Shown here piece by piece: positions 14,387-22,464 of a stretch of DNA of 34,572 nt. The notes below the pieces were generated by a model. That model was not told the origin of the DNA. It ran no database searches and worked only from the letters and a program-made list of their open reading frames with translations. The position numbers and the translations under genes are program-made. Position 1 is the first letter of the stretch. Each line of letters opens with the position of its first letter. This DNA is from Acidobacteriaceae bacterium (GTDB lineage: Bacteria; Acidobacteriota; Terriglobia; Terriglobales; Acidobacteriaceae): positions 1-34,572 of the forward strand of contig PLKY01000255.1 in the NCBI GenBank assembly GCA_003140785.1. The letters are read 5' to 3'.

Positions 14387-15916
14387 ATGGAAAACGGAAA
14401 GATTCGCGTGCGGTTTGCGCCATCTCCCACGGGGCTTTTGCACGTGGGCAATGCGCGGACGGCGCTCTACAACTGGCTTTTCGCGCGTCGCTCCGAGGGC
14501 ACCTTCATCCTCCGCATCGAAGATACCGACACCGAGCGCTCTCACCCGCGCTATGAGAAGCAGTTGATGGAAGACCTGCGCTGGCTTGGTTTGGATTGGG
14601 ATGAAGGACCGATTGAGCCCGGCACGAAGGGACCGGGAAAGGGCGAATTCGGGCCCTACCGTCAATCCAACCGGTTACAAATCTATACAAAATATGCAGC
14701 AAAGCTGCTGGCAGAGGAAAAGGCCTACCGCTGCTTTTGCTCGATTGAAGAGCTGGAAGCGGAACGCAAGGCGCTTTTGGAAAAGCAACTGCCGCAGATC
14801 TACTCCGGCCGCTGCCGCCATCTAAGCGCGAAGGTGCTCAAGAGGAATGTTGCAGCGGGATTGCCGTTTTCGATTAGGCTGAAGATTGGCGAAGAGCCGT
14901 TGCGCTTTCAGGATATGGTACGCGGGCCCGTCGAGTTTCAGGCGGAAGCGGTGAGCGATCCGATTCTCGTTCGCTCCGGGACCGAGATGGAGCCGGGCAT
15001 GCCGGTTTACAACTACGTGGTCACGGTGGACGACGCGCTGATGGCAATCACCCACGTGATCCGCGGCGACGACCACATCTCGAATACGCCCAAGCAGGTC
15101 GCGATCTACGAGGCATTCGGATGGCCGGTGCCAATGTTTGCGCACCTCTCCACAATTCTTGGCGCAGACCGCGAACGGCTCTCGAAGCGTCACGGGGCAA
15201 CGTCCATCGCGACTTTCCGCGAAATGGGCTATCTGCCCGAAGCATTGGTGAACTACCTTGCCCTGTTGGGATGGGGCGCGGAAGACGGCAAGACCGAAAC
15301 CTTCACTCTGCCCGAACTGATCCAAGCGTTTGCGCTGGAACGCGTGACGCCGTCACCGGCTATCTTCGATTTTGACAAGTTGAATTGGCTGAACCGGCAC
15401 TACATCAAGATCGCCTCGCCCGTGCGGCTCGCGGCGCTGGCTTGGGAGTATTTCGGTGGACTGCTTCCGGAGAAGGACGATGCCTCCGACGCAGTGCTGG
15501 TATGGTTTGTGCGGGTAGTGGAACTGTTTGTTCCCAGCGTCGATCATCTGGGCCAACTGACGGCGAAGGCGCTTTTCCTTTTTGGATTCGATCCGGACGT
15601 GGCGCGCTCCAAGCCCGAGAACGCTGAGGTTCTTGCCGCCGATTCGGCGCGTACAGTGCTGGGAGAACTGGCCAACCGAGTTCGCGCGCACAGCCAGCCG
15701 GTGACCGCCGAAGTCTTCAAGCGGTGGATGGAAGAGATCAAACAGGCCACCGGAATCAAAGGCACGGAACTCTATCATCCGATCCGCATTGCGATCACGG
15801 GCTCGCATTCCGGCCCTGATTTTGACAAGCTGATTCCGGTGATCGAGCAGGGGGCGACTCTTCGCGTGGGAGTGCCCAGCATCCGGGAGCGGGTGGAGCG
15901 GTTTGTCGGGGTCTGA
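14387..15916 (+). CDS. gltX: Glutamyl-tRNA synthetase
   Basis: This encodes 509 residues from the ATG at 14387, preceding the conserved RVRFAPSPTGLLHVGNART start. It charges tRNA-Glu (and perhaps tRNA-Gln, if non-discriminating) with glutamate. The class I signature appears as HVGN (residues 19-22) and the KMSKS-like motif as LSKRH (265-269). Also visible are LRIEDTDTERS and VIRGDDHISNTPKQ. Upstream in-frame starts would add 32 residues outside the family pattern. The gene for a hypothetical protein begins three bases after its stop, so translation of that protein is probably coupled. Confidence 0.97.
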   Translation: MENGKIRVRFAPSPTGLLHVGNARTALYNWLFARRSEGTFILRIEDTDTERSHPRYEKQLMEDLRWLGLDWDEGPIEPGTKGPGKGEFGPYRQSNRLQIYTKYAAKLLAEEKAYRCFCSIEELEAERKALLEKQLPQIYSGRCRHLSAKVLKRNVAAGLPFSIRLKIGEEPLRFQDMVRGPVEFQAEAVSDPILVRSGTEMEPGMPVYNYVVTVDDALMAITHVIRGDDHISNTPKQVAIYEAFGWPVPMFAHLSTILGADRERLSKRHGATSIATFREMGYLPEALVNYLALLGWGAEDGKTETFTLPELIQAFALERVTPSPAIFDFDKLNWLNRHYIKIASPVRLAALAWEYFGGLLPEKDDASDAVLVWFVRVVELFVPSVDHLGQLTAKALFLFGFDPDVARSKPENAEVLAADSARTVLGELANRVRAHSQPVTAEVFKRWMEEIKQATGIKGTELYHPIRIAITGSHSGPDFDKLIPVIEQGATLRVGVPSIRERVERFVGV

Positions 15917-15919
15917 CGG

Positions 15920-16513
15920 GTGCGCCCATTTTTGACAGACTTGAGCTTTCCGCACCACTGGCAGGCGGAAGTACTTGCGGCGCGGCCTCTGATTCTGCCT
16001 TCGCGGCATTTCACTTATCCACGGGACGTTGAAGAGATCGAGCGCGGCGCGCTGGAAATACTGGTGCGGCCAGATGAGCCGAACGCGCAGCAGGCGCGGG
16101 ATGCGGAATCCTTTCTGGCGACGTGCGCGCTTGGATTTCGCGATCCGGCAGTGCCCACCGGCGTGTGGGCGACTCCAAATCCAGATGAGCTGTGCGCCGT
16201 GGCAGGTGGATACGCCTACCTGATCGACACGAGCGCGCCTGAAAACTTCACGATGATTGCCTATCGGCCAGTGCTTGAAGTGCGCGCGCTCCCCGCGCAA
16301 GGCCTGCTGCTGTTTGTCGGCCACCACAGCATTCTGGCGTGGGGCGCTGCCGGTCGGGCATGGGAATCCGGGAAGCTCTCGGACGAAGGCGTAACGATCA
16401 CGAGCGTTGAGGGTATCGTGTTGCGTGGGCTGGGCTGGGAAATGATGAGCGACAAGGAAGCGCCGTTTGCCGTGGATTTGCGAACGGGTTCTCGGATGAG
16501 CCTAATCCAGTAG
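15920..16513 (+). CDS. Hypothetical protein coupled to gltX
   Basis: This encodes 197 residues from a GTG that follows the gltX stop by three bases. No recognised domain. The sequence is that of a soluble cytoplasmic protein with regular beta strands (for example GGYAYLIDTS and GLLLFVGHHSILAWG), no signal peptide and no membrane helix. The position suggests co-expression with gltX rather than a direct role in tRNA charging. The repeated aromatic/Gly strands make a beta-propeller or jelly-roll fragment possible, but I would not name a function. Confidence 0.7.
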   Translation: MRPFLTDLSFPHHWQAEVLAARPLILPSRHFTYPRDVEEIERGALEILVRPDEPNAQQARDAESFLATCALGFRDPAVPTGVWATPNPDELCAVAGGYAYLIDTSAPENFTMIAYRPVLEVRALPAQGLLLFVGHHSILAWGAAGRAWESGKLSDEGVTITSVEGIVLRGLGWEMMSDKEAPFAVDLRTGSRMSLIQ

Positions 16514-16556
16514 TGAAATTTCGCTTCGTATCCCGCCATGGCGGTGTCGTTAAATC

Positions 16557-16585
16557 TTGATTTTCTCAATCAATTGATGTACGAT
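16557..16585 (+). promoter_or_regulatory. Promoter of the toxin-antitoxin operon
   Basis: TTGATT (16557-16562) and TACGAT (16580-16585) are separated by exactly 17 bases, giving a start of transcription near 16592. That places the ATG at 16590 upstream of the transcript and supports the antitoxin start at 16611. Confidence 0.6.
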
Positions 16586-16598
16586 TTGAATGCGTACA
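16578..16598. promoter_or_regulatory. Operator overlapping the -10 box of the toxin-antitoxin operon
   Basis: TGTACG (16578-16583) and CGTACA (16593-16598) form a perfect inverted repeat with a 9-base spacer. It covers the -10 box and the predicted transcription start. A second 10-bp palindrome, ATCAATTGAT, lies at 16569-16578 between the -35 and -10 boxes. RHH antitoxins bind such repeats, so autorepression is likely. Confidence 0.6.
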
Positions 16599-16610
16599 AA
16601 CGGAGATGCC

Positions 16611-16889
16611 ATGCCTCGCGCAGCAATCGGCCAGAACAGCCGGATGTCACTGCGCATCCGGCCCGAGCAAAAGAAGCTGCTGATGCGGGCAGTCTCCCTG
16701 CAAGACACAGATTTGACTGATTTCGTGTTGAGGCACGCTCTTCAGGCCGCCCGCCACGCGATCGAGCAGGCAGAGCGCATCCAGCTGACGGAACGCGATA
16801 GCCTGCGGGTTCTGGATCTGCTCGAAACTCCGCCAAAACCGAATGCCCGGCTGCTTGCTGCTGCAAGATCTCTCCCAAAAGAGCGATGA
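16611..16889 (+). CDS. DUF1778 (TacA-like) antitoxin, ribbon-helix-helix
   Basis: This encodes 92 residues from the ATG at 16611, which has CGGAG five bases upstream. The N-terminal part (RMSLRIRPEQKKLLMRAV) forms the DNA-binding beta strand and first helix of an RHH fold. The C-terminal part (from about 55) is the flexible toxin-neutralising tail. DUF1778 antitoxins bind GNAT toxins and repress their own promoter. Its last four bases (ATGA) overlap the toxin start, which couples translation of the pair. Length and order match the family. The target of the toxin cannot be read from sequence. Confidence 0.9.
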   Translation: MPRAAIGQNSRMSLRIRPEQKKLLMRAVSLQDTDLTDFVLRHALQAARHAIEQAERIQLTERDSLRVLDLLETPPKPNARLLAAARSLPKER

Positions 16890-17419
16890 CCCGGCCCGCA
16901 CGGGTTGCGTGGCACGAAGAACCAATCGGGAGGCAGCACGACCGGCAGGCCTTCGACTGCGGTGAAGAAGCGCTGAACGATTTTCTGCGCCACCACGCCC
17001 GGAAGAATCACGAGATGGGCGGATCAAAGACGTTTGTCGCCGTGGCCGACCACAACAACACAACCATTCTCGGCTTCTACAGCCTGAGCCCCGCTTCAAT
17101 TGCTTACGCCCGAACGCCGGAGACGGTGCGGCGTGGGCTGGCGCGCTACGAAGTGCCCGCATTTCGTCTGGCGCGGCTGGCGGTTGATCGAGAGGCGCAG
17201 GGACGAGGCCTCGGCGGTCAGCTTCTGCTTGCCGCAGGGCGGCGCTGTTTACGCGCGGCGGCGGAAGTTGGCGGAGTCGCACTTTTGATTGACGCCAAGA
17301 ACGACAAGGTTGCCGGCTGGTACGCAAGCTACGGAGCCATACCGCTGCTCGACGCTCCACTCACGCTGTTGCTGCCGTTGAAGACCATCGAGGCAGCTTT
17401 GCAGTCGGCCGGAAAGTAG
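16886..17419 (+). CDS. GNAT acetyltransferase toxin (TacT/AtaT-like)
   Basis: This encodes 177 residues. It is a GNAT fold enzyme whose family acetylates the amino group of aminoacyl-tRNA and so blocks translation. The acetyl-CoA loop is QGRGLG (residues 105-110), following the RLARLAVDREA strand. The C-terminal WYASYGA motif carries the conserved tyrosine (Tyr146), which points to an active toxin. The N-terminus EEPIGRQHDRQAFDCGEEAL is typical of this toxin class. The gene overlaps the antitoxin by four bases. It ends eight bases before the convergent glycosyltransferase gene. Which tRNA is hit is unknown. Confidence 0.92.
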   Translation: MTRPARVAWHEEPIGRQHDRQAFDCGEEALNDFLRHHARKNHEMGGSKTFVAVADHNNTTILGFYSLSPASIAYARTPETVRRGLARYEVPAFRLARLAVDREAQGRGLGGQLLLAAGRRCLRAAAEVGGVALLIDAKNDKVAGWYASYGAIPLLDAPLTLLLPLKTIEAALQSAGK

Positions 17420-17427
17420 CTGCAGGC

Positions 17428-18624
17428 TTACCCAGCGGCGGCGCTCATCCGACGCGCCACGATCGTTTCATACGCTGCATACACCCCATCAAACACAGAA
17501 TCCCAGCTAGCCGTGAGTGCGTAGGCCCGTGCGGCCTTGCGCATGGCCGCGTGCTTGGCGGGGTCGCCCAGAATGCTGGCGACTGCCGTAGCGAACTCCG
17601 CGTCGGGCACGATGCGGCCGGTTTCGCCGTCGCGCACAATCGTCTTCGGCCCCCCATCGGGCGTCACCACCGCCGGGACGCCGCTGGCCAGTGCCTCCAG
17701 CACCACGTTGCCGAAGGTGTCGGTATGCGACGGGAAGACGAAGAGATCCATGTTCGCATAAGCCTCAGACAGCGCTTCCCCGCGCAGAACACCGGTGAAC
17801 TCCGCGCGGCGCAGGCGCCCGCGCAGCCACGCTTCATCGCCACCGTGACCGACGATGAGAAAACGAAAGCTTTGGTGGCCCATTCGTTCGAGCTCGTCCT
17901 GCACCTGCACCAGGCCTGCAATGTTCTTCTCAACCGAGAGGCGGCCGACAAATCCGAGCACCTGATCGCGATCGTCGTCTGGGCGGTTGCGTTTCGCGGG
18001 ATGGAAGAGATCCGCGTCGACGCCGCGCGGCATCAGGAAGCACGGGCGTTCAGTCATCTGCTCAAGGCGCCGGCAGAGATCCGGATTGGGAGCGAACAGC
18101 ACCTGCGCCACGGAGTAAAACCTGGCAGCGGCCGCCATCGCCAAGTCCTCAATCGTCTGGCCTGTCGCAGCCGAATGGCGCGCAGGCAGAAGGCGCAGAA
18201 ACCACTCCGAACGACGCGCCGCATACTCGTGCACATTGGTGTGCCAGCTTGCAGCCAGCGGCAGGCCCAGGTAACTTGCAAGCCCTGCACCGAGCATGCC
18301 TACTTCGCTTGGCCCCGTGATGTGAATCAGGTCGGGCTTGAAGCGCTCCAGCACTTCCTCAATGAATGGAATATGACGCAGATATGCGGGATCGAAGCGA
18401 AGATCCTTTTCTAATGCAAAGGATAGGATGCCGCGCGGCAACTCCAGTGTCCAAACATTGCCTTCTTCGATGATTGCCTGCGTGCGGTCGCCGGCTCGCA
18501 CGCATAAGAACGGCAGGTTGCGCCGGCGCGCGAATGCCTCAAAGTGGCGACTGGTGTGGGCGACCCCATTCACTTCATGGAAGGAGTCAGGAAAGTACGC
18601 CACGCGCGGCACAGATGCGTTCAT
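17428..18624 (-). CDS. Family 4 glycosyltransferase (GT-B)
   Basis: This encodes 398 residues. The N-terminal half starts VAYFPDSFHEVNGVAH, the acceptor-side motif of GT4 enzymes related to mannosyltransferases. The C-terminal half binds a nucleotide sugar: LGFVGRLSVEKN, then a HTDTFGNVVLEALASGVP stretch with the E-x7-E-like pair, and a GGPKTIV turn. Such enzymes transfer sugars from NDP-sugars to lipids or polysaccharide on the cytoplasmic side of the membrane. The closest recognisable pattern is GDP-mannose-dependent alpha-mannosyltransferase. The PHP-type hydrolase gene lies 54 bases upstream on the same strand and they are probably an operon. Acceptor unknown. Confidence 0.9.
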   Translation of the reverse strand: MNASVPRVAYFPDSFHEVNGVAHTSRHFEAFARRRNLPFLCVRAGDRTQAIIEEGNVWTLELPRGILSFALEKDLRFDPAYLRHIPFIEEVLERFKPDLIHITGPSEVGMLGAGLASYLGLPLAASWHTNVHEYAARRSEWFLRLLPARHSAATGQTIEDLAMAAAARFYSVAQVLFAPNPDLCRRLEQMTERPCFLMPRGVDADLFHPAKRNRPDDDRDQVLGFVGRLSVEKNIAGLVQVQDELERMGHQSFRFLIVGHGGDEAWLRGRLRRAEFTGVLRGEALSEAYANMDLFVFPSHTDTFGNVVLEALASGVPAVVTPDGGPKTIVRDGETGRIVPDAEFATAVASILGDPAKHAAMRKAARAYALTASWDSVFDGVYAAYETIVARRMSAAAG

Positions 18625-18678
18625 AACCCTGTTTTACACTTGCCGAAAAAACGGTTCGGACGAGATCGGATCAAAGCG

Positions 18679-19839
18679 TCAGGCCTCTTGTTCTCCAAGT
18701 GCCAGGCGCAGCTTTTGCGAGTCGCTCCACGCGATCCGAAGGCCGCCGGATACGGGCCCTTTGCCCAGCAACTGCACCATCGCGATGGTCCAGCCAATCG
18801 CACGCGGTGCGCGGCCTTTGGGCCAAATCTCTGTCAAGGGGCGAACCACACCCTGGGCATCGGGATGGTAAACGCGCTCGTCCCAGGTGCGCGAGCCCTG
18901 CGGAAACTCCGGATAATTGCGGATCGCGTCCATTGTCGACTGCAGGATGCGATGCTTCCACGGCTCCGCATATTGCGGCATGAAGAGCACGTTGCTCTTC
19001 TTCTGCCGGCGGATCTCATGGACGAATTCGGTAAAGCTGGTTGCGTCGGTCAGGTTGATGTTGGCGTTCGGTTCCACGCCGTGCCGGTCGCCCCCACTGA
19101 TCAACAGCATGTTCCACTGCGGGGCCAGGCACCGCACCGCGCGATTCTCATCCCAGTGGCGCAGGCCGTTCAGTTCCAGTGCGTGCAGCCATGTGCCGTT
19201 TTTCTGGATAAATTCGTTGACAAGGAATTCGTGTTTCTCTTGTCCGACGAGGTAGAGGTCCCACATCGGGTGGTTGAACACCACCAGGACATTGGGCTCC
19301 TGGTGCAGCGCGGCGAGAATTTGTGTGAGTTCACCATCGCTTGGATTGGCAGTGAAGTCTTCCAGCACGCGCATCCAGTCGGCGGCCCTGGCGCTTGGCA
19401 AATTATGGATGCCGAGATGGAACGACTGCACCCCCCCGTACGGAGCGCTCCATTCAACCGAAACGGGAATGGTGCGGGCGCTGGGTACCGTGCGCAGAAG
19501 CATCGGCGCCTTGATGTTGTCGTGATCGGTGATCGACACCATGGGAGCCACATCGAGATTCTCGATTTGCCGGCTCTCGAGATCGTAGGCCAACTTGGGC
19601 GTCATCGGCGGCGTCCAGTAACTCTTCGCGTAGTCGATGCAGACTCCATGAACTGATTTCGATCGACGTTCGAGTCGCGAAATCAATGGACGAATCAGCG
19701 GATATTGATTTCCCAGATTCGCCAGAAAGTCCAGTGTCTCCATGGATTGGTTGGTATGGCTATGGAGGGAAACGCCCGAACGAAATCCCTTTGCAGCCTT
19801 TTGGTCGAGCCACAAGTAGTTGATCGTAGAGTTTGCCAC
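18679..19839 (-). CDS. PHP-superfamily metal-dependent hydrolase
   Basis: This encodes 386 residues from a GTG at 19839, with AAGGAG five bases upstream. The metal-binding motifs of the PHP fold are in order. SLHSHTNQSMETLDF holds His26 and His28. ITDHDNI holds Asp105 to Asp107. FNHPMWD holds His190, and ISGGDRHG holds Asp251 and His253. The family hydrolyses phosphoesters with two or three metal ions. The protein is longer than minimal PHP domains, with extra C-terminal sequence (about 260-386) that I do not recognise. Because it precedes a GT4 glycosyltransferase, a role in glycan or lipid-linked sugar metabolism is possible. The substrate is not shown by the sequence. Confidence 0.8.
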   Translation of the reverse strand: MANSTINYLWLDQKAAKGFRSGVSLHSHTNQSMETLDFLANLGNQYPLIRPLISRLERRSKSVHGVCIDYAKSYWTPPMTPKLAYDLESRQIENLDVAPMVSITDHDNIKAPMLLRTVPSARTIPVSVEWSAPYGGVQSFHLGIHNLPSARAADWMRVLEDFTANPSDGELTQILAALHQEPNVLVVFNHPMWDLYLVGQEKHEFLVNEFIQKNGTWLHALELNGLRHWDENRAVRCLAPQWNMLLISGGDRHGVEPNANINLTDATSFTEFVHEIRRQKKSNVLFMPQYAEPWKHRILQSTMDAIRNYPEFPQGSRTWDERVYHPDAQGVVRPLTEIWPKGRAPRAIGWTIAMVQLLGKGPVSGGLRIAWSDSQKLRLALGEQEA

Positions 19840-20158
19840 GTCCGCTCCTTTTTACCGCCACCCGGTCTACTGCCTGGTCCCGCGATCTGGCTGGAGTTTC
19901 TGTGCTTAGTATCCTCCGACTGCCGTCAATATCGCGTTAAGAGAGTGCGAATGTGGCTTCAATTGCGGAAAGAATCAATACAGTAACCAGAAATGCCAGT
20001 AAAACCCGATGTTTTCGGCTAAAACACGGAGAAAGCTGCACTCCAAAGTGTGCTTTCGGAAAGTCCAAGAAATTCCCGGCCAACGTGGTTGAGCACCATT
20101 TCCAGTGCACACGAGCGCTCGGGGACCGCTTCGCGGTTTTTTCAGGATTTGGGCGGAT
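19840..20158. other. Spacer holding an orphan terminator-like hairpin
   Basis: This 319-base gap separates the LOG-family gene from the PHP gene. It holds the ribosome-binding site of the latter. It also contains paired segments (CTTTC/GAAAG and GCACT/AGTGTGC, around 20036-20070) and the plus-strand hairpin described at 20125-20142. No ORF here is credible. A short plus-strand RNA ending at that hairpin would fit, but no promoter was found. Confidence 0.35.
20125..20142 (+). terminator. Terminator-like hairpin on the plus strand
   Basis: ACCGC (20125-20129) pairs with GCGGT (20133-20137) around TTC, followed by a run of T to 20142. No annotated plus-strand gene precedes it, so it may end an unannotated RNA. 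It could also be a chance stem just downstream of the minus-strand LOG gene stop. Confidence 0.45.
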
Positions 20159-21295
20159 CTAGCCGTTCGTTTTGGCCAATTCCGGCCCCAGGAAATCTTC
20201 GAGCGTCGAAGCCGGCATCAGTTCATTCGACGCGTGCTCGGCAGCCGCCTCGGGAATCAGGTAGTTCTCGGTGAGTCCTTTGCGCAGCATCTCGAAGGCT
20301 TCCTCCGGCGTGTCGGCAAACTGAAAGAGCTCGACATCCTTTGGCGAGATCGCGCCGGTCTCCACCAGCACTTCCAGGTTGAAGACGCGCCGCCAGTATT
20401 CCGGTCCATAGATGACGACTGTGATTTTCTTCGCCAGCTTATGCGTCTGCGCCAGCGTCAGAATTTCGAACATCTCATCGAGCGTGCCGAAGCCGCCCGG
20501 GAAGACAACCAGCGCCTTGGCCAAGTAAGCAAACCAGAGCTTACGCATGAAGAAATAGTGGAACTCGAAGTTGAGCGTTGGGGTGATGTACGGATTAGGA
20601 GACTGCTCGAAAGGTAGCTGGATGTTCATGCCGACGGTTTTGCCGCCGGCCTCGTGGGCGCCGCGATTGGCCGCTTCCATGATGCCGGGCCCTCCGCCCG
20701 AGGTGACTACGAAACGATGGCGGCGCGAGGGAATGGTCTTGGCCCAGGTGGTGAGCATGTGCGCGAGGCGGCGTGCGTCTTCGTAATAACGTGCCATTTC
20801 GACGGCCGCAACGGCACGCTTGCGCTGCAAGTCGGTCGCCTTGCCGGCGGCAATCTCGGGCGGCTTGGCCGGCTGCTCCTCACTCGGTGCGGGACGCGTC
20901 GACCCGGTGTTATCGAGAAGCTCCAGCTCGTGGTCAGCTTCTTCGCGGCCACGAAACCGCGCTGACCCGAAAAAGACCACCGTGTCCTGAATGCGCTCGC
21001 GGCGAAATCGCGCCAATGGCTCCATGTACTCGGCCACAATCCGAATCAGCCGCCCATCGGCGCTGTTAAGAAAGTTGGAATTTTCATAGGCCAGCGGGGC
21101 CGACGCGAGAGGCGGCGGCTGGCCGTTTCCAGGTAACTTGGCAACACCGTCAACGGCGGGTGTGGAGGGCAACGATGCGTTCTCAACCAGCGTTTCTGTC
21201 GTCTGTGTCTTGGGCGATGTAGGGCTGCTGCCCTCGGTTCGTGGAGAGCGATCTGCGCTTGCTGAGGAGGCTTCTTTGTTTTCTTGTTCGCTCAT
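20159..21295 (-). CDS. LOG-family protein (TIGR00730-type Rossmann fold)
   Basis: This encodes 378 residues. The LOG signature is present as GGGPGIMEAANRGA (residues 200-213) and PGGFGTLDE (266-274), the two motifs of cytokinin riboside-monophosphate phosphoribohydrolases. Bacterial relatives cleave nucleoside monophosphates to base and ribose-5-phosphate. The core starts late (FFGSARF near 108-114). The first 70 residues are low-complexity Ser/Thr/Pro-rich sequence, and 120-155 is a further Pro/Glu-rich insertion. Both are unusual for the family, whose short members have about 190-200 residues. The ATG follows the stop of a small membrane protein gene by three bases, so both are co-expressed. 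I would call it LOG-like; activity on nucleotides is inference. Confidence 0.85.
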   Translation of the reverse strand: MSEQENKEASSASADRSPRTEGSSPTSPKTQTTETLVENASLPSTPAVDGVAKLPGNGQPPPLASAPLAYENSNFLNSADGRLIRIVAEYMEPLARFRRERIQDTVVFFGSARFRGREEADHELELLDNTGSTRPAPSEEQPAKPPEIAAGKATDLQRKRAVAAVEMARYYEDARRLAHMLTTWAKTIPSRRHRFVVTSGGGPGIMEAANRGAHEAGGKTVGMNIQLPFEQSPNPYITPTLNFEFHYFFMRKLWFAYLAKALVVFPGGFGTLDEMFEILTLAQTHKLAKKITVVIYGPEYWRRVFNLEVLVETGAISPKDVELFQFADTPEEAFEMLRKGLTENYLIPEAAAEHASNELMPASTLEDFLGPELAKTNG

Positions 21296-21298
21296 GGC

Positions 21299-21658
21299 TT
21301 ACCCGTTTCTGTGGCGGAATGCATCCTTGAGCGCTATCCACAAATTCAACAACCCCAGCCCGGAAATAATGCCCCGTACGGCGCCATTGGCAGCATAGAT
21401 CGAGAGCGTCGGAAACTGGACGAAGAGCGGATTTTGATCCCAGAACAACGGCGACCAAGGCGCATAACAGACGGCCAATCCGATGTAGATCCGCAGCGTT
21501 ACACGCAGGAAAAGCTCTGCACGGATGAGCCATCGCGGAATTCGTTGCGGGGGATGGTCCGCCACCGACGCTCCAGACGGACCGCCAGCCAAGGAGCCAG
21601 GTTCAGGAGCCGGGCTCGCGGGCAAAGGATGCGATATCAATTCCGGCTGCTGAGACAT
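21299..21658 (-). CDS. Small membrane protein upstream of the LOG gene
   Basis: This encodes 119 residues. The first 40 are Pro/Ser/Gly-rich and hydrophilic. Hydrophobic stretches at about 48-66 and 90-108 suggest two membrane helices around a short loop with WSPLFWDQNP. No family is recognised. Its stop is three bases before the LOG start codon, so the two form an operon. The Pro/Ser-rich N-terminal tail resembles in composition the tail of the LOG protein, which may reflect a shared surface or simply base composition. Confidence 0.65.
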   Translation of the reverse strand: MSQQPELISHPLPASPAPEPGSLAGGPSGASVADHPPQRIPRWLIRAELFLRVTLRIYIGLAVCYAPWSPLFWDQNPLFVQFPTLSIYAANGAVRGIISGLGLLNLWIALKDAFRHRNG

Positions 21659-21794
21659 TCGTCAATATGAACTTCTGGCGCGCGTCCATCGTCACTCGGC
21701 TGGAACGGGGAGGCCGTATTGAAACGGTATCACAGCGGAGAGCGGGCCAGACGCGCTCCTTCCACGCTGTCGAAACGATAGTTCAGTAACGGTA

Positions 21795-21823
21795 TTGCCG
21801 GTTCATTCTGGTCGGCGTATTTT
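21795..21823 (+). promoter_or_regulatory. Candidate promoter for the 21862 gene
   Basis: TTGCCG (21795-21800) and TATTTT (21818-21823) are separated by 17 bases, with the AGAGGAG ribosome site and the ATG about 40 bases further on. The match is reasonable but not consensus. Confidence 0.4.
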
Positions 21824-21861
21824 ATTTGTGTGCGCGGATTTCTTCTCAGAGGAGCCAGCCC

Positions 21862-22434
21862 ATGAAGCGTGCCGTCCCAGTCGGAATCGCATTCATTTTC
21901 GCCGTTGCAACCTTAGCTGCGCAGACTACCGCGACTCCGCCCGCGAGCCGGGAGAATGCTCAGACTGCAACGAACTTCGTCCTTTATCTGCCCGCACCAA
22001 CTTGCCCAGTGAGCATGCATGCGTTGCACGGGGCTGGGACCGGTCTGGTTGCCGTGCACGGGGATCAACGAATGGCGGGCTTCTCGCAGCGGATCCATCT
22101 CATTCTCACTAATCCGAAGTCGACAAAGATCGCCGTCGCGAAGGTGAAGGTCTTTGGTCTTTCCGGTAAGAATCGCGTCGAACGGGCATCGGCCAATCAG
22201 CTTGGCCTTACGAATCAGCAACCCGCGTTCGACCTGACAAGGACCCTCGATGTCACGTTCACACCGGAAGGCGAAAGGGACGTTGCGACCGATCTGGTTC
22301 TACCCGGCTTTACGTCGGTCCTCTCGATTCAGTTGGAATCGCTCACCTACAAGGATGGTTCGACTTGGACCGTCGCCGGGCGGCAGGCCTGCCGCGTCGC
22401 ACCCGATCCCATGATGCTCGTCGCCGACCGGTGA
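21862..22434 (+). CDS. Exported hypothetical protein
   Basis: This encodes 190 residues from the ATG at 21862, with AGAGGAG seven bases upstream. A signal peptide spans about residues 1-21 (MKRAVPVG followed by a hydrophobic stretch ending in LAAQ). The rest is a beta-rich domain with two Cys. It contains RIHLILTNPKSTKIAVAKVK, and the strand pattern of an immunoglobulin-like or other beta-sandwich fold is possible. I do not recognise the family. It is followed after 30 bases by a DUF4180 gene on the same strand. Confidence 0.7.
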   Translation: MKRAVPVGIAFIFAVATLAAQTTATPPASRENAQTATNFVLYLPAPTCPVSMHALHGAGTGLVAVHGDQRMAGFSQRIHLILTNPKSTKIAVAKVKVFGLSGKNRVERASANQLGLTNQQPAFDLTRTLDVTFTPEGERDVATDLVLPGFTSVLSIQLESLTYKDGSTWTVAGRQACRVAPDPMMLVADR

Positions 22435-22464
22435 GCATATCTGCCTTTTCCATTGGAGATCGCT

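Noticed and set aside
17551..18414. Long plus-strand frame opposite the glycosyltransferase
   Set aside because: It is the antisense shadow of a clear GT4 gene with motifs in order; such frames are common at this base composition.
19953..20162. Plus-strand 69-codon ORF in the spacer before the LOG gene
   Set aside because: No ribosome site, atypical composition, and it runs through the terminator hairpin into the LOG gene on the other strand.
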